A stretch of 64,000 nt of DNA, from NCBI RefSeq assembly GCF_001514195.1, contig NZ_KQ948736.1, positions 811,328 to 875,327 on the forward strand, written 5' to 3'. This stretch comes from Streptomyces griseorubiginosus (GTDB lineage: Bacteria; Actinomycetota; Actinomycetes; Streptomycetales; Streptomycetaceae). The notes beneath the pieces are model-generated. The model did no database searches. It was not told where the DNA came from and worked only from the letters and a program-made list of their open reading frames with translations. Positions 41,408-50,654 of the stretch are shown here, in pieces. The position numbers and the translations under genes were made by a program. The first letter of the stretch is position 1. Each line of letters begins with the position of its first letter.

Positions 41408-43792
41408 TCAGGTGCCGGTCAGGTGTTCCGGCCGTACCGGTGTCCGGTTCAGCTCCAGGCCCGTCGCGTTGCGGATCGCCGCGAGCACAGCGGGGGTCGA
41501 GGACAGGGTGGGTGCCTCGCCGATGCCACGCAGCCCGTACGGGGCGTGATCGTCGGCGAGTTCGAGCACGTCGACGGGGATGGTCGGCGTGTCGAGGATC
41601 GTGGGGATCAGGTAGTCCGTGAAGGAGGGGTTCCTGACCTTCGCCGTCACCGGGTCCACGATGATCTCCTCCATCACCGCGACGCCCAGGCCCTGGATCG
41701 TGCCGCCCTGGATCTGGCCGACGACGGAGAGCGGGTTGAGCGCCTTGCCGACGTCCTGCGCACAGGCCAGCTCGATCACCTTGACCAGGCCGAGCTCGGT
41801 GTCGACCTCGACGACCGCGCGGTGGGCGGCGAAGGAGTACTGGACGTGTCCGAAGCCCTGCCCGGTGCGCAGGTCGAAGGCCTCGGTGGGCCGGTGCCGC
41901 CACTCCGCCTCGACCTCGACGGACTCGCCCTCCAGCACCTCGGCCAGGTCCGCGAGGACCTCGCCGCCGTCGGTGACGACCTTGCCGCCCTCCAGGAGCA
42001 GCTCGGCGGTGGCCCAGGCGGGGTGGTAGGAACCGAACTTGCGGCGCCCGATCTCCAGGACCTTCTCCCGGACCAGCTCGCAGGAGTTCTTCACGGCGCC
42101 ACCGGTGACGTACGTCTGCCGGGAGGCCGAGGTCGAACCCGCCGAGCCGACCTGGGTGTCGGCCGGGTGGATGGTCACCTGGGCGACGCCGAGCTCGGTA
42201 CGGGCGATCTGCGCGTGGACGGTGACACCGCCCTGTCCGACCTCCGCCATGGCGGTGTGCACGGTGGCGACGGGCTCACCGCCGATGACCTCCATGCGGA
42301 CCTTGGCGGTGGAGTAGTCGTCGAAGCCCTCGGAGAAGCCGACGTTCTTGATGCCGACCGCGTAGCCCACGCCCCGCACCACGCCTTCGCCGTGGGTGGT
42401 GTTGGACAGGCCGCCGGGAAGCTGACGTACGTCCGAGCCCTGGCTGGACTCCCACTGGCGCTCCGGAGGAAGCGGCATCGCCTTGACGCGGCGCAGGAGT
42501 TCGGCGACCGGGGCCGGTGAGTCGACGGGCTGGCCCGTCGGCATGATCGTGCCCTGCTCCATGGCGTTGAGCTGCCGGAACTCGACCCGGTCCATGCCCA
42601 CCGCGTCGGCGAGCTTGTCCATCTGGGCCTCGTAGGCGAAGCACGCCTGGACCGCGCCGAAGCCGCGCATCGCCCCGCACGGCGGGTTGTTGGTGTAGAG
42701 GGCGATGGCCTCGATGTCGACGTCGTCGACCACGTAGGGGCCGATCGACAGCGAGGAGGCGTTGCCGACCACGGCCGGGGAGGCGGAGGCGTAGGCGCCG
42801 CCGTCGAGCACGATCCGGCACTTGACGTGGGTCAACTTGCCGTCGCGGGTGGCCCCGTGCTCGTAGTACAGCTTGGCCGGGTGGCGGTGGACGTGTCCGA
42901 AGAAGGACTCGAACCGGTTGTAGACGATCTTGACGGGCTTGCCCGTGCGCAGGGCCAGCAGACAGGCGTGGATCTGCATCGACAGGTCCTCGCGGCCGCC
43001 GAAGGCCCCGCCGACGCCGGACAGCGTCATGCGCACCTTGCGCTCGGGCAGGCCGAGGACGGGCGCGATCTGCCGCAGGTCGGAGTGCAGCCACTGGGTG
43101 GCGATGTAGAGGTGGACGCCACCGTCCTCGTCCGGCACGGCGAGACCCGACTCGGGGCCGAGGAAGGCCTGGTCCTGCATGCCGAACGTGTACTCGCCCT
43201 TGACGACGAAGTCGGCCCGCTCGGCGGCTCGTCGGGCGTCACCGCGGACGATCGGCTGGCGGTGCACGATGTTCGGGTGCGGGACGTGCCCGATGTGGTG
43301 GTCGTCGCGGTTCTCGTGGACGAGGATCGCGTCGGGGGCGGTCGCGGAGGCCTCGTCGGTGATGACGGGCAGCTCGCGGTACTCGACCTTGATCTTGGCG
43401 GCGGCGCGGCGGGCCGTCTCGGGGTGGTCGGCGGCGACGATGGCGACCGGCTCGCCGTGGTGGCGGACCTTGCCGTGCGCGAGGACCGGGGTGTCCTGGA
43501 TCTCCAGGCCGTAGTTCTTCACCTCGGTCGGCAGGTCGTCGTACGTCATGACGGCGTACACGCCCGGCAGGGCGAGCGCCTCGCTCGTGTCGATGGACAC
43601 GATCTCGGCGTGCGCGACGGTCGAGCGGAGGATCTGCCCCCAGAGCATGTCCTCGTGCCACATGTCGGAGGAGTACGCGAACTCGCCGGTGACCTTGAGG
43701 GTGCCGTCCGGGCGGAGCGTGGACTCGCCGATGCCGCCCTTGGTCGGCGCACCCTGGGTGAGCTTGGTGGGGGTGCCGTTGGGAGTGGACAT
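41408..43792 (-). CDS. pucD: Xanthine dehydrogenase, molybdopterin-binding subunit
   Basis: The 794-residue large subunit has the aldehyde oxidase/xanthine dehydrogenase a/b hammerhead domain (TGEFAYSSDMWHEDMLWGQILRSTVAHA) and the MoCo-binding domain: GVGGAFGGREDLSMQIHACL, CGAMRGFGAVQ, and the catalytic Glu759 in RGIGEAPT. It hydroxylates hypoxanthine to xanthine and urate at Mo. Start ATG 43792 leaves a one-base gap after the 2Fe-2S subunit gene. Length is typical of three-subunit bacterial enzymes. Confidence 0.95.
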   Translation of the reverse strand: MSTPNGTPTKLTQGAPTKGGIGESTLRPDGTLKVTGEFAYSSDMWHEDMLWGQILRSTVAHAEIVSIDTSEALALPGVYAVMTYDDLPTEVKNYGLEIQDTPVLAHGKVRHHGEPVAIVAADHPETARRAAAKIKVEYRELPVITDEASATAPDAILVHENRDDHHIGHVPHPNIVHRQPIVRGDARRAAERADFVVKGEYTFGMQDQAFLGPESGLAVPDEDGGVHLYIATQWLHSDLRQIAPVLGLPERKVRMTLSGVGGAFGGREDLSMQIHACLLALRTGKPVKIVYNRFESFFGHVHRHPAKLYYEHGATRDGKLTHVKCRIVLDGGAYASASPAVVGNASSLSIGPYVVDDVDIEAIALYTNNPPCGAMRGFGAVQACFAYEAQMDKLADAVGMDRVEFRQLNAMEQGTIMPTGQPVDSPAPVAELLRRVKAMPLPPERQWESSQGSDVRQLPGGLSNTTHGEGVVRGVGYAVGIKNVGFSEGFDDYSTAKVRMEVIGGEPVATVHTAMAEVGQGGVTVHAQIARTELGVAQVTIHPADTQVGSAGSTSASRQTYVTGGAVKNSCELVREKVLEIGRRKFGSYHPAWATAELLLEGGKVVTDGGEVLADLAEVLEGESVEVEAEWRHRPTEAFDLRTGQGFGHVQYSFAAHRAVVEVDTELGLVKVIELACAQDVGKALNPLSVVGQIQGGTIQGLGVAVMEEIIVDPVTAKVRNPSFTDYLIPTILDTPTIPVDVLELADDHAPYGLRGIGEAPTLSSTPAVLAAIRNATGLELNRTPVRPEHLTGT

Positions 43793-43793
43793 C

Positions 43794-44330
43794 TCAGACC
43801 GCCTCTCCCTGCCGGGCGGCCGCGAGGCGGACCGCGTCCATGATCTTCTCGTAGCCGGTGCAGCGGCACAGGTTCCCCGAGAGCGCCTCGCGGATGTCCG
43901 CGTCGCTCGGGTTGGGGTTGCGCTCCAGCATCTCGTCGGCGGCGACCAGCAGCCCCGGCGTGCAGAAGCCGCACTGGACGGCACCGGCGTCGATGAACGC
44001 CTGCTGGATCGGGGCGAGTTCGGTGCCCTCGCCGGTCTGCGAGTCCTGCCCCTCGGGAGAGCGGTGCCCACAGGCACGCTCCTTGGCGTAGTCCGCGAGC
44101 CCCTCGACGGTGACGACCTCGCGGCCCTCGACCTGCCCGGCGGCGACCAGGCACGAGCACACCGGGACGCCGTCCAGGCGGACCGTGCAGGATCCGCACT
44201 CACCCTGCTCGCAGGCGTTCTTCGAGCCCGGCAGCCCGAGCCGCTCGCGCAGCACGTACAGCAGGGACTCGCCCTCCCAGACGTCGTCGGCTTCCTGCGG
44301 ACGGCCGTTGACAGTGAAGTTGACGCGCAT
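43794..44330 (-). CDS. pucE: Xanthine dehydrogenase, 2Fe-2S subunit
   Basis: The 178-residue subunit has a plant-type ferredoxin fold with Cys40, Cys45, Cys48 and Cys60 for the first cluster, and a helical domain with Cys120, Cys123, Cys155 and Cys157 for the second. It passes electrons from Mo to FAD. Between the domains lies a slightly longer loop with an extra Cys87 (ERACGHRSPEG). Its ATG shares a base with the stop of the FAD subunit (TAATG), so translation is coupled. Confidence 0.95.
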   Translation of the reverse strand: MRVNFTVNGRPQEADDVWEGESLLYVLRERLGLPGSKNACEQGECGSCTVRLDGVPVCSCLVAAGQVEGREVVTVEGLADYAKERACGHRSPEGQDSQTGEGTELAPIQQAFIDAGAVQCGFCTPGLLVAADEMLERNPNPSDADIREALSGNLCRCTGYEKIMDAVRLAAARQGEAV

Positions 44331-45220
44331 TACGCAGCTCCCTCCGTGGTGGCGGCGGTGCCGCGGTACGACTCCCAGGTCCAGGTCAGGGTGCGGCGGG
44401 CCATGATGCCGACCGCGTGGCGGCGGTAGCTCGCGGTGCCCCGGACGTCGTCGATCGGGTTGCAGGAGGCGGCGCACAGGTCCGCGAACTGCTTGGCGAC
44501 CGACGGGGTGATGATCTTCCCGTTGTCCCAGAAGCCGCCCTCCTCCAGGGCCGCGTTCAGGAACTCCTCGGCGGCCTTGGCCCGCACCGGCGTGGGTGCG
44601 GCGGAACCGATCCCGGTCCGCACGGTCCGCGTCTCGGGGTGCAGCGCGAGCCCGAACGCGCACACGGCGATGACCATGGCGTTCCTGGTGCCCACCTTGC
44701 TGTACTGCTGGGGCCCGTCGGCCTTCTTCACGTGCACCGCGCGGATCAGCTCGTCGGCCGCGAGCGCGTTGCGCTTCACGCCGGTGTAGAACTCGTCGAT
44801 CGGGATGCGCCGCGATCCGCGTACGGACTCCACCTCGACCTCGGCGCCGGCCGCGAGCAGCGCCGGGTGGGCGTCACCGGCCGGGGAGGCGGTACCGAGG
44901 TTGCCGCCGACGCCACCGCGGTTGCGGATCTGCGGGGAGGCCACGGTGTGCGAGGCGAGGGCCAGCCCCGGGAGCTCGCCGCGCAGGTGCTCCATGATGT
45001 GCGTGTACGGCACGGAGGCGCCCAGCCGCACGGAGTCCTCGCCGACCTCCCAGTCGGTCAGCTCGCCGACGCGGTTCAGGTCGAGCAGGTACTCGGGCCG
45101 CCGGTGGTCGAAGTTGATCTCGACCATCACGTCGGTGCCGCCCGCGATGGGCACAGCGGTGGGGTGCTCGGCCTTCGCGGCGAGCGCCTCCTCCCAGCTG
45201 GCGGGGCGAAGGAAGTCCAT
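44330..45220 (-). CDS. pucC: Xanthine dehydrogenase, FAD-binding subunit
   Basis: The 296-residue subunit has the FAD domain (FLRPASWEEALAAKAEHP, AVPIAGGTDVMVEINF, RNRGGVGGNLGTASPAGD) and the CO-dehydrogenase flavoprotein C-terminal domain (RNAMVIAVCAFGLAL). It passes electrons from the 2Fe-2S centres to NAD+. It is the first gene of the FAD - FeS - Mo order and is divergent from pucR. Confidence 0.94.
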   Translation of the reverse strand: MDFLRPASWEEALAAKAEHPTAVPIAGGTDVMVEINFDHRRPEYLLDLNRVGELTDWEVGEDSVRLGASVPYTHIMEHLRGELPGLALASHTVASPQIRNRGGVGGNLGTASPAGDAHPALLAAGAEVEVESVRGSRRIPIDEFYTGVKRNALAADELIRAVHVKKADGPQQYSKVGTRNAMVIAVCAFGLALHPETRTVRTGIGSAAPTPVRAKAAEEFLNAALEEGGFWDNGKIITPSVAKQFADLCAASCNPIDDVRGTASYRRHAVGIMARRTLTWTWESYRGTAATTEGAA

Positions 45221-45562
45221 GACCGGCTCTCTTCTTCGTCTCGTGATCGTACGGATCGAGCCAGATCGTGTGCGGCGGCCCAGGCTCGTTCATGTGCTGT
45301 TTACGTGGAGTGGAGCCAGTACACAGCGCCGTACTCCGACCGGGTCAGTCACGGAAACCATGAAGGAGTTGGCTGGTCGCGGCCCTCATCTTGTAGATTC
45401 GTATGAACGGAGGCCCTCGGTAACCTCCATGGTTTGCTGTGGAAACGTGCGGCACAGCCCACGTGACCTGGGACACAGCCCCGGAGTCGGCAGAAGCCGC
45501 TCCTCCTCCACCGGACCCTTCCCCCATCGTAGATTTCGAGACAAAGAACGGCGGCGACGAGA
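45221..45562. promoter_or_regulatory. Divergent promoter region of the purine locus
   Basis: These 342 bases separate the xanthine dehydrogenase genes from pucR and contain no gene. A symmetric site AGTAC-N8-GTACT at 45318-45335 is the best operator candidate for PucR. Two related motifs, TAGATTCG with GAACGG at about 45394-45411 and TAGATTTCG with GAACGG at about 45530-45551, precede pucR and may be promoter or binding elements. No functional claim goes beyond position and symmetry. Confidence 0.5.
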
Positions 45563-47236
45563 ATGCGGCTGCGCGCACTGCTGGACACCGACGCGCTGGG
45601 CCTGCGGCTGCTCGGTGGCGAGGGCGAACTGGACCGCACCGTGCGCGGCGTCATGACCACGGACCTGCGCGATCCGAGCCGCTACCTCTCGGGCGGCGAG
45701 CTGGTCCTGACCGGCCTCGCCTGGCGCCGGGACGCCGCCGACTCGGAGCCGTTCGTACGACTGCTCGTGCAGGCCGGAGTGGCAGCGCTGGCGGCCGGCG
45801 AGGCGGAGCTCGGGGACATCCCGGACGACCTCGTCGTGGCCTGCGCCCGGCACCGCCTCCCCCTCTTCGCCGTGCACGAGTCGGTGGCGTTCGCGACGAT
45901 CACCGAGCATGTCGTACGGCAGGTCTCGGGCGAGCGCGCGGGCGACCTGGCGGCCGTGGTGGACCGGCACCGCCGCATGATGACCTCGGGCCCGGCGGGC
46001 GGCGGCCCGGACGTGGTCCTGGACCTCCTCGGCTCCGACCTGGACCTGCGCGCCTGGGTGCTGTCCCCCACCGGCCGGGCGATCGCGGGCCCGAAGACGG
46101 CGGGCCCGGGCCTTCCGGCGGACCTCTGCGCGAAGCTCGCGGCGGAACACCTGGCGGCGGCCCGCACCGGCCGCCGCGGACCGCACCGGGTCACGCTCGG
46201 CTCGTCGACGTACTCCCTGTTCCCGGTCCGCAGCTCGGGCCGCTCCCCCCACGCCTCCCGGGACGTCCGCGAGACGGTCCTGTCCGACTGGCTGCTGGCG
46301 GTGGAGGCGGACGCCGGTGACTGGCCCGAGGAACGCCTCGACCTCCTCCAGGGCGTCACCCAGCTGATCGCGGTGGAGCGCGACCGCAGGGACGCGGCCC
46401 GCACTGTCCGCCGCCGCCTCGCCCAGGAGGTCCTGGAACTGGTCCAGACGGGAGCGGCACCGGCCGAGATCGCCGCCCGCCTCAGGGTGGCCGCCCCGGT
46501 GCTGCTGCCCGGACTCGGAGCCGCCCCGCACTGGCAGGTGGTGGTGGCCAGGGTCGAGTGGCAGGACGCCGAACTGGAGGGCGGCCCGGTGGCCCAGTCC
46601 CTCCTGGAGGAGATCCTGGTGGACCCCCTCGCGACCGGCCCCGAGCCCTCCGACCGCATCGCGGTGGCCCACACCGGCGACGAGGCGATCGCCCTGGTCC
46701 CCCTGCCCGCCGTCTCGACGGAACACGACGGCTCGGAGACGGGCATCCTCGCCGACGCCCTCCTCGCATCCGTCCGCGATCCCCTCTCCGCGGGCCTGGA
46801 CGGCGACGGCCGGGTCACCCTCGGCGTCAGCGCCGCGGTCCACTCGGCCGAAGGCCTCCGGGGCGCCCTGGAGGAGGCGCGGCACGCCCGCCGGGTGGCG
46901 GCGGCGCGCCCCGGCCGGGTCTGCGCGGCGGGCCACCAGGAACTGGCCTCGCACGTCCTCCTCCTTCCCTTCGTCCCGGACGACGTCAGACGAGCCTTCA
47001 CGGCCCGCCTCCTCGACCCCCTGCGCGACTACGACCGCCGCCACCGGGCCGAGCTGATCCCCACCCTCGAGGCCTTCCTGGACTGCGACGGCTCCTGGAC
47101 CCGCTGCGCGACCCGCCTCCACCTGCACGTCAACACGCTGCGCTACCGCGTCGGCCGGATCGAGCAGTTGACGAGCCGCGACCTGTCCCGCCTCGAGGAC
47201 AAGCTGGATTTCTTCCTGGCACTGCGGATGAGCTGA
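45563..47236 (+). CDS. pucR: PucR-family transcriptional regulator
   Basis: The 557-residue protein has an N-terminal PucR ligand-response domain (residues about 1-125, MRLRALLDTDALGLRLLGGEGELDR), a middle GGDEF-like region, and a C-terminal PucR-type helix-turn-helix (FLDCDGSWTRCATRLHLHVNTLRYRVGRIE). PucR controls purine catabolism, commonly responding to intermediates such as allantoin or urate. Divergent placement from the xanthine dehydrogenase genes makes these the likely targets. ATG start; no obvious terminator after it. Confidence 0.92.
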   Translation: MRLRALLDTDALGLRLLGGEGELDRTVRGVMTTDLRDPSRYLSGGELVLTGLAWRRDAADSEPFVRLLVQAGVAALAAGEAELGDIPDDLVVACARHRLPLFAVHESVAFATITEHVVRQVSGERAGDLAAVVDRHRRMMTSGPAGGGPDVVLDLLGSDLDLRAWVLSPTGRAIAGPKTAGPGLPADLCAKLAAEHLAAARTGRRGPHRVTLGSSTYSLFPVRSSGRSPHASRDVRETVLSDWLLAVEADAGDWPEERLDLLQGVTQLIAVERDRRDAARTVRRRLAQEVLELVQTGAAPAEIAARLRVAAPVLLPGLGAAPHWQVVVARVEWQDAELEGGPVAQSLLEEILVDPLATGPEPSDRIAVAHTGDEAIALVPLPAVSTEHDGSETGILADALLASVRDPLSAGLDGDGRVTLGVSAAVHSAEGLRGALEEARHARRVAAARPGRVCAAGHQELASHVLLLPFVPDDVRRAFTARLLDPLRDYDRRHRAELIPTLEAFLDCDGSWTRCATRLHLHVNTLRYRVGRIEQLTSRDLSRLEDKLDFFLALRMS

Positions 47237-47362
47237 AACCCACGAGCCCCCGACTCCCACGACTTTGTGAATTCCTTCACCCACCCCCTTGGCCGGGCCC
47301 GCGGATTCATGCTGAACTGCGCCCACCACTCATAGCTCGATGGCGCGCTCGGGGAGGGCAAC

Positions 47363-48136
47363 GTGGCGCATACCGCCATGTCTGGTAACGGAACGACTGC
47401 CGGTGACGATCCACTCCAGACCGCGGTATGGCGGCTGCGCTCGAGAGCCTGCTGGGCCGACGCGGCCGCCCTGCTCCAACCGGTCACCGCACAGGCGGCC
47501 CTCCAGCGGACAGCGCTGCTGGTGGAACGCTGTCTGTACACCGAACAGGGCTGGGCGGAGGCGGAGGACGCGCTGCGCACCGCCGAGGCGCTGGCCCACA
47601 GCGACGAGGAGCGGGGCGCGGCCGCTTGTGAACGGGGGCACCTTGCGTACGCGGCGACGGTGCACGGGGTCCGTGACCGGGCGGACGAGGCGAGGGCGGC
47701 GCTCGGCCGGGCCGCCGCGCTGATCGCCCCGGGCGCCGAGGGACGGGCCCTCCTCGACTTCCGCCGGGGCCTGCTGGCGGAGAACCTGGCCCACTCCCCC
47801 CAGTCGGCCCGCGCGGCCTACCGCCGCGCCCACGCCGGAGCGACGGCCCAGTCCGACCCGCTGCTCCTCTCCTGCACCTGGCGCCACCTCGCCGGACTGG
47901 CCCTGCGGGACGGCGAGTTGGCCGAGGCCCGCCACGGCTTCGCCGAATCCCTCCGGATCCGCGAGGAGTTGGGCTACCTCGTCGGCACGGCGCCGGCGCT
48001 GGCGTCCCTGGCCGAGGCGGAGGTCGAACCCGAGGCCACGAGACTCCGCGAGGAGGCCCGCCGTTTGCACCGCCTGCTGGGCGGCATCCCGACATGGCTC
48101 TCCCGCCAGTTGACTCCGCCGGCGGCATCGGCGTGA
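47363..48136 (+). CDS. TPR-like helical repeat protein
   Basis: The 257-residue all-helical protein shows paired helices of tetratricopeptide type (EQGWAEAEDALRTAEALAH, ADEARAALGRAAALI, SARAAYRRAHAGATA, GELAEARHGFAESLRIREELG). TPRs mediate protein contacts; no enzymatic domain is seen. GTG start with GGGGAGG upstream. It is monocistronic, ending in a region with long inverted repeats. Function unknown. Confidence 0.75.
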   Translation: MAHTAMSGNGTTAGDDPLQTAVWRLRSRACWADAAALLQPVTAQAALQRTALLVERCLYTEQGWAEAEDALRTAEALAHSDEERGAAACERGHLAYAATVHGVRDRADEARAALGRAAALIAPGAEGRALLDFRRGLLAENLAHSPQSARAAYRRAHAGATAQSDPLLLSCTWRHLAGLALRDGELAEARHGFAESLRIREELGYLVGTAPALASLAEAEVEPEATRLREEARRLHRLLGGIPTWLSRQLTPPAASA

Positions 48137-48522
48137 GCGACTGAGGGGCGCCTAGGGGGGGGTGCCGGGGTCGGTTGTCAGGCGGCTTGAGGTCTGTTGT
48201 GGCTGGTCGCGCAGTTCCCCGCGCCCCTGGGTGGGTCATGGGGACGCACGCCACGACGCACTGTTCGCCGCGTACGGCGCGCAGGGGACGGGGTGGGGGG
48301 TGTCCGCCCGCAGCGGCCGGCGTCCGGAACCGAGCGCATCTCAAAGTGACCGAGCCGCCGGACCGAGGACGGATACCCCCCACCCCGGCACCGACCCCAA
48401 ACCGAACGGAACGCGCTACGCACGCCCCCACCGGACAGAAACGGGCCGCCGCAGGCATTTCAGGGGCGCGGGGAACTGCGCAAAACGCCCGCCCCCACCA
48501 AGCCGCAGACGACGGACCAACC
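48137..48522. repeat. Convergent intergenic region with a dispersed 20-bp inverted repeat
   Basis: No gene is seen in these 386 bases. GCGCAGTTCCCCGCGCCCCT at 48209-48228 is perfectly complementary to AGGGGCGCGGGGAACTGCGC at 48462-48481, 233 bases apart. The same 20-mer recurs exactly at 63375-63394. It lies between the convergent TPR and GntR genes, so it could form a long-range terminator, but identical copies elsewhere mark it as a dispersed repeat. Confidence 0.8.
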
Positions 48523-49299
48523 TCACGAAACGCCGGCGAAATGCCCGCCCACCAAAACCCGCACCACATCCACGTCCCGAGCCATCAACGCGTCCAGCAA
48601 CGCCACATGCTCCCCCGCATCCGCCACCAGATCACCCCGCCCCCGCGACGAAACACCCCCCACCAACGGCCACTGCGACCGCCGATGCAAGTCCTCCGCG
48701 ATCTGGACCAGTTGCTCGTTCCCCGACAACCCCAGCACCCCGCGGTGAAACGCCCGGTCGGTCTCCGCGTACGTCGCCCGGCACCCCGACGCCGCCGCCC
48801 GCACCGTCGCCTCCGCCAGCGGCCGCAGCTCCGCCCACCGTTCCACCGACACGGTCCGCGCCAGCCGTACCATCACCGGCACCTCGATCAGCGCCCGCAC
48901 CTCGGCCAGCTCCGCCAGCTCCCGGGCCCCCCGCTCGACCACCCGGAACCCCCGGTTGGGAACGACCTCGACGGCCCCCTCCAGCGCGAGCTGCTGCATG
49001 GCCTCCCGCACGGGCGTCGCGGACACCCCGAAACGCTCCCCCAGCGCGGGCGCCGAGTACACGTCCCCCGGGCGCAACTCCCCCGCCATCAACGCCGTAC
49101 GCAGAGCGTCCAGGATCTGCCCCCGCACGGACGCCCGCTGCACCACCGGCCGCGGGATCGGCACCTCGCTGTGCGTGTGCTCACCGCGCGCGTGCTCACC
49201 CTGCTCGTGCTCAGCCCTCATCTCGGACGCCCGCGTCTGCGGCGGCACCCGGACGTCGGCGGCCAGGGCCTCCCGCACGTCCCGCCCCACACCCTTCAC
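48523..49299 (-). CDS. GntR-family (FadR/FCD) transcriptional regulator
   Basis: The 258-residue protein has a GntR winged helix (SVRGQILDALRTALMAGELRPGDVYSAPALGERFGVSATPVREAMQQLALEGAVEVVPNRGFRVV in pieces) and an FCD ligand domain with the conserved acidic/His positions (EVRALIEVPVMVRLA, ETDRAFHRGVL, DAGEHVALLDALMARD). FCD regulators bind carboxylates, often with a metal. The N-terminus carries a His/Glu-rich repeat (EHEQGEHARGEHTHSE, residues about 29-44) not usual for the family. Target is unknown. Confidence 0.88.
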   Translation of the reverse strand: MKGVGRDVREALAADVRVPPQTRASEMRAEHEQGEHARGEHTHSEVPIPRPVVQRASVRGQILDALRTALMAGELRPGDVYSAPALGERFGVSATPVREAMQQLALEGAVEVVPNRGFRVVERGARELAELAEVRALIEVPVMVRLARTVSVERWAELRPLAEATVRAAASGCRATYAETDRAFHRGVLGLSGNEQLVQIAEDLHRRSQWPLVGGVSSRGRGDLVADAGEHVALLDALMARDVDVVRVLVGGHFAGVS

Positions 49300-49408
49300 G
49301 GGCCCTCCTCGGACGTGTCAGCACTTGGGGTCATTACGACGGGTTGTTACTCACCCGTCAAGCACCTTAGGCGCAGAACGCCTCAGTTCAAATCCCGAAA
49401 GCCTTGCT

Positions 49409-49425
49409 AAGGTAAGCCTTACCTT
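49409..49425. promoter_or_regulatory. Iron box (DmdR1/IdeR-type operator)
   Basis: A perfect 17-bp palindrome AAGGTAAGCCTTACCTT, centred at 49417, matches the actinobacterial iron-box style (TTAGGTTAGGCTAACCTAA). It lies 45 bases before the FhuF start, in the expected promoter position. It predicts repression by Fe2+-DmdR1 and induction under iron starvation. Confidence 0.8.
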
Positions 49426-49470
49426 TGAAGCAGGCCCGCCGCCAGACCGACCGCGAACGGGTGGCCCCAC

Positions 49471-50337
49471 ATGCCCACACCACCGCCCACCCCCGTTTCC
49501 ATCGCGACCCCCGCCACCCCCGCCTACGCCCGCCTGACCAAGGCCCTGCCCGCCCTGACCGTCACCGAGCTCCCCCCGCTCACCCCCCTCCCCTCCACCG
49601 ACGGCTGGGTCACCGCAGCGGACCTCGCGGGGAACCCCGCCGCGCTGGACGCGTTCCTCGCCTGGGACCACGAGCAGGTCCTCAGGGACAACCACCGGCC
49701 GGGCCGTCCGGACGTGATCGCCGGCTTCGGCCTGCACCGCTACGCCTGGCCGGCCTGTCTCCTCTTCACCGCCCCCTGGTTCCTCCACCGCAGGGTCCCC
49801 CGCTACCCCGTGACCCACGTCTCCTACGACCGCACCCGGGGCCCGATGGCCCTCGCGGTGCACCCCAGCTCGTTCGCCTGCCTCCCGGACGACCCCGCGG
49901 CGGCACTCCCGGGCGCACGCCCGGTCCCCGACGAGGAGTCCCTGCGCGCCGAGCTGCGGGACGCGATCGCCGAGCACATGGAACCGCTGCTCACCGCCTT
50001 CGGCCCCCGTATGCGCCGCCGCGGCCGGGCCCTGTGGGGCATGATGACGGACGAGATCGTCGAGGGGATCTGGTACGTCGCCGGACTTCTCGGCGAGCAC
50101 GAGAAGCGCCGGGCCGAGCGCGAACTCGACCGGCTCCTGCCCGGAACCACCAAGCCGTACGTCGGCTCCCCCGCGTTCCGGATGCTGGCCGGCCCGGACG
50201 GCGTGACGCTGCCCACCCGGGACCGGGTGAGCTGCTGCATGTACTACACACTGGCCCCGGACGACACCTGCGCCACCTGCCCGCGCACCTGCGACACGGA
50301 CCGGATCGCCAAGCTCACCGCGGTCGCCGCGAGTTGA
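49471..50337 (+). CDS. FhuF-type 2Fe-2S ferric-siderophore reductase
   Basis: The 288-residue protein has a FhuF-like body and the C-terminal cluster motif Cys255-Cys256-x10-Cys267-x2-Cys270 (FhuF C-C-x10-C-x2-C), plus an extra Cys274. These proteins reduce Fe3+ in imported siderophores in the cytosol to release iron. An iron box 45 bases upstream fits. No siderophore transport genes are adjacent, so it may serve several uptake systems. Confidence 0.9.
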   Translation: MPTPPPTPVSIATPATPAYARLTKALPALTVTELPPLTPLPSTDGWVTAADLAGNPAALDAFLAWDHEQVLRDNHRPGRPDVIAGFGLHRYAWPACLLFTAPWFLHRRVPRYPVTHVSYDRTRGPMALAVHPSSFACLPDDPAAALPGARPVPDEESLRAELRDAIAEHMEPLLTAFGPRMRRRGRALWGMMTDEIVEGIWYVAGLLGEHEKRRAERELDRLLPGTTKPYVGSPAFRMLAGPDGVTLPTRDRVSCCMYYTLAPDDTCATCPRTCDTDRIAKLTAVAAS

Positions 50338-50654
50338 GCCGCCGTCAGGGGGACCCCCCGTGCACACCCCTCGGACGGGTCCCGTAAGATCAACGCCGAC
50401 TGAGACGCCCGTTCGGTTACAGGCACTTCACAACTTCCTCACTTGGCGCAGGAACTTTCCGGAGAACCACCCGTACGGGTAGTCTTATTCGAACTCAACT
50501 CCCGCCCCTCAAGCGGCAGTTCGAGCAAAACGCTGCCCTGGGCAACTCCCTTGCACTTCCTTGGCGGCCACTTGCCCCGAAACCCCCTGAGGGCCGGTGG
50601 GAGTGGGCCACTATGGCGGGCGTTACGCCCTATCCCAATGCAAGGGACCCCCAG
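50338..50654. promoter_or_regulatory. Non-coding leader/promoter region of the DUF2637 gene
   Basis: No gene is seen. The region is lower in GC than its surroundings and contains a 12-bp perfect palindrome ACCCGTACGGGT (50469-50480), the best regulatory-site candidate. Two T/C-rich stretches follow. I find no tRNA or convincing terminator here. Confidence 0.45.

Noticed and set aside
49380..49402. GTTCAAATCCCG string resembling a tRNA T-loop
   Set aside because: No flanking stem complementarity, no anticodon arm and no acceptor stem; it lies upstream of the iron box.
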